Assembly: GCA_007122945.1 (NCBI GenBank)
Contig: SKSP01000045.1
Span: forward strand, 1 to 5,484
Length of the DNA: 5,484 bases
From: Ilumatobacteraceae bacterium
GTDB taxonomy: Bacteria > Actinomycetota > Acidimicrobiia > Acidimicrobiales > Ilumatobacteraceae
Direction: 5' to 3'
Position 1 is the first letter of the stretch. Every line of letters starts with the position of its first letter. Below are positions 4,176-5,484 of this stretch, one piece after another. A model generated the notes under the pieces. The model did no database searches, was not told where the DNA came from, and saw only the letters and a list, made by a program, of their open reading frames with translations. The position numbers and the translations under genes were made by a program.

Positions 4176-5484
4176 TGGGACGCAAGATCCTCTTCATCAC
4201 GACCGACCAGCAGCGCTACGACACCCTCGGCTGCAACGGCGGCACGCTGTCGCGCACGCCGGTGGTCGACGGCCTCGCCGCCGAGGGCGTCCGCTACGAG
4301 CGGGCGCACCCGCAGTCGGTGGTGTGCATGCCGTCGCGCTCGACGATGCTGACCGGCCAGCACCCGAGCACGCACGGCGTGTGGATGAACGGGGTGCCGC
4401 TGCCGGTCGACGCGCCGTCGGTCGCCGACGAGCTGCACCGGGTCGGCTACCGCACCGCCCTGATCGGCAAGCCGCACTTCCAGCCGTTCCTCGACCCGTT
4501 CGCCCGCTTCGAGGAGAACCGCTTCGCCCGCGACGGCCTGGCCGACCTACCCGCGCCGCACCGGGGCTTCGAGCACCTCGAGTTCGCCACCCACAGCCCG
4601 CAGGGGATGCTGCACTACGCCCGCTGGATGGCGGCGAACCACCCCGAGGCGCTCGGCAACTTCTACCCGGTGCTCGACCCGGCGCTCGAGGTCAACGCGA
4701 TGGGTGGCGGCGACACGGGCGCGCCTCAGGCGTGGCGCAACGAGACGCCGCGGGAGTGGTACCACACCGACTGGGTGGCCGACCGGACGATCGGCTGGCT
4801 CGACTCGCTCGGCGCCGACGACGACTGGTTCTGCTGGATGAGCTTCCCCGACCCGCACCACCCGTGGGATCCGCCGGCATCCGAGATCGGCCGGATCGAC
4901 TGGCGCGACGTGCCGCTGCCCGACGGCTACATCGCCGACGCGTCCGAGCGGGAGCGCGTGCTCGACGCCAAGCCGGCGCACTGGCGGGCGTGGTACGACG
5001 GGCGACTCGTGTCGAACTACGAGGCCCCGCTCGACTGGGTGCCGGCGACGTTGACGGCCGACCAGGTGCGCGAGGTGAACGCGCTCAACGCCGTCGAGGT
5101 CGAGCTGATCGACGAGGCGATCGGCCGCGTGCTCGCAGCGATCGCGGCGAAGGGCTGGACCGACGACGTGGACGTCGTGTTCACGACCGACCACGGCGAG
5201 CTGCAGGGCGACTTCGGCCTGCTGTTCAAGGGCCCGTACCACGTGGACGGTCTGATGCGACTGCCGCTGATCTGGCGTCCGGCGCGTTCGTCGGGCGCGG
5301 CCCCGGCGACGGTGACCGCCCCGGTCGGCATCGTCGACCTCGCCCCGACGTTCTGCTCCATCGCCGGCCTGCCGGTGCCCGAGTACATGGAGGGCCGCCC
5401 GCTGCCGGTCGACGACGCGGACGCCTCGGCACGCGGGTTCGAGCGGGTGCTGACCGAGTGGGACAGCGTGCTGTTCGGGGTGGA
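4175..5484 (+). CDS. Sulfatase / phosphonate monoester hydrolase-like enzyme, 3' end cut by window
   Basis: An alkaline-phosphatase-superfamily hydrolase predicted to cleave sulfate esters or related mono/diesters with a formylglycine nucleophile. The first 436 residues are visible; family members usually run about 480-540. Visible active-site residues: D11-Q12 (TTDQQRYD), nucleophile C51 in CMPSR followed by STMLTGQ, N72, K99-P-H101 (IGKPHF), H228-H229 (DPHHPW), D339-H340 (TTDHGE) and K352 (LLFKGPYH). The D-Q and D-H metal pairs plus N and K spacings match phosphonate monoester hydrolases (recalled numbering D12, Q13, C57, N78, D324, H325, K337), but the K-x-H pair is sulfatase-like, where those enzymes have Y105/T107. 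It lacks a signal peptide. The ATG overlaps the previous stop by one base (TGATG), with AGGAG at 4162-4166 eight nt upstream, so it is translationally coupled. It is clearly distinct from the left CSPTR sulfatase. Sulfatase is favoured over phosphonate hydrolase, without proof. Confidence 0.93.
   Translation, partial: MGRKILFITTDQQRYDTLGCNGGTLSRTPVVDGLAAEGVRYERAHPQSVVCMPSRSTMLTGQHPSTHGVWMNGVPLPVDAPSVADELHRVGYRTALIGKPHFQPFLDPFARFEENRFARDGLADLPAPHRGFEHLEFATHSPQGMLHYARWMAANHPEALGNFYPVLDPALEVNAMGGGDTGAPQAWRNETPREWYHTDWVADRTIGWLDSLGADDDWFCWMSFPDPHHPWDPPASEIGRIDWRDVPLPDGYIADASERERVLDAKPAHWRAWYDGRLVSNYEAPLDWVPATLTADQVREVNALNAVEVELIDEAIGRVLAAIAAKGWTDDVDVVFTTDHGELQGDFGLLFKGPYHVDGLMRLPLIWRPARSSGAAPATVTAPVGIVDLAPTFCSIAGLPVPEYMEGRPLPVDDADASARGFERVLTEWDSVLFGV

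Noticed and set aside
4547..5242. A 231-codon minus-strand open frame inside the right sulfatase
   Set aside because: Antisense shadow rich in Val, Arg and Ala, overlapping sulfatase active-site codons on the plus strand.

Overview
The window is high-GC DNA (roughly 70% by eye) with strong GC-ending codon bias, an alternative GTG start in two genes, apparently leaderless divergent genes and short gene overlaps. This points to an actinobacterium. A marine or freshwater Acidimicrobiia-type lineage is possible, but that is only a guess from protein flavour. The window is gene-dense, and no rRNA, tRNA, CRISPR array, insertion sequence or prophage was seen.

Layout: positions 1-1970 (minus strand) hold most of a large cytosolic arylsulfatase of the CSPTR type, whose C-terminus runs off the left edge. 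A 52-bp divergent intergenic region (1971-2022) contains a 29-bp near-perfect inverted repeat (1982-2010). Candidate promoters on both strands overlap it, and each would start transcription at or next to its start codon. A TetR-family regulator (2023-2751, plus strand) follows, with an unusual 50-residue N-terminal extension built partly from a duplicated DNA segment. After a 93-bp gap containing a 17-bp perfect palindrome come three tightly coupled plus-strand genes: a subfamily-I haloalkane dehalogenase with all catalytic residues present (2845-3765), a SRPBCC/polyketide-cyclase-like protein (3762-4175, 4-nt overlap), and a second sulfatase of the CMPSR type (4175-5484, 1-nt overlap) that runs off the right edge.

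How the genes may work together (inference): the regulator probably binds the divergent operator and controls both itself, with the genes downstream, and the opposite sulfatase. The cluster pairs C-halogen hydrolysis with two different sulfate-ester (or related ester) hydrolases, none with a visible export signal, plus a hydrophobic-ligand-binding fold protein. A coherent reading is an inducible intracellular pathway for a small molecule carrying both halogen and sulfate-ester groups. Halogenated sulfolipids or sulfated algal metabolites are speculative candidates. Substrate identity cannot be read from the sequence.
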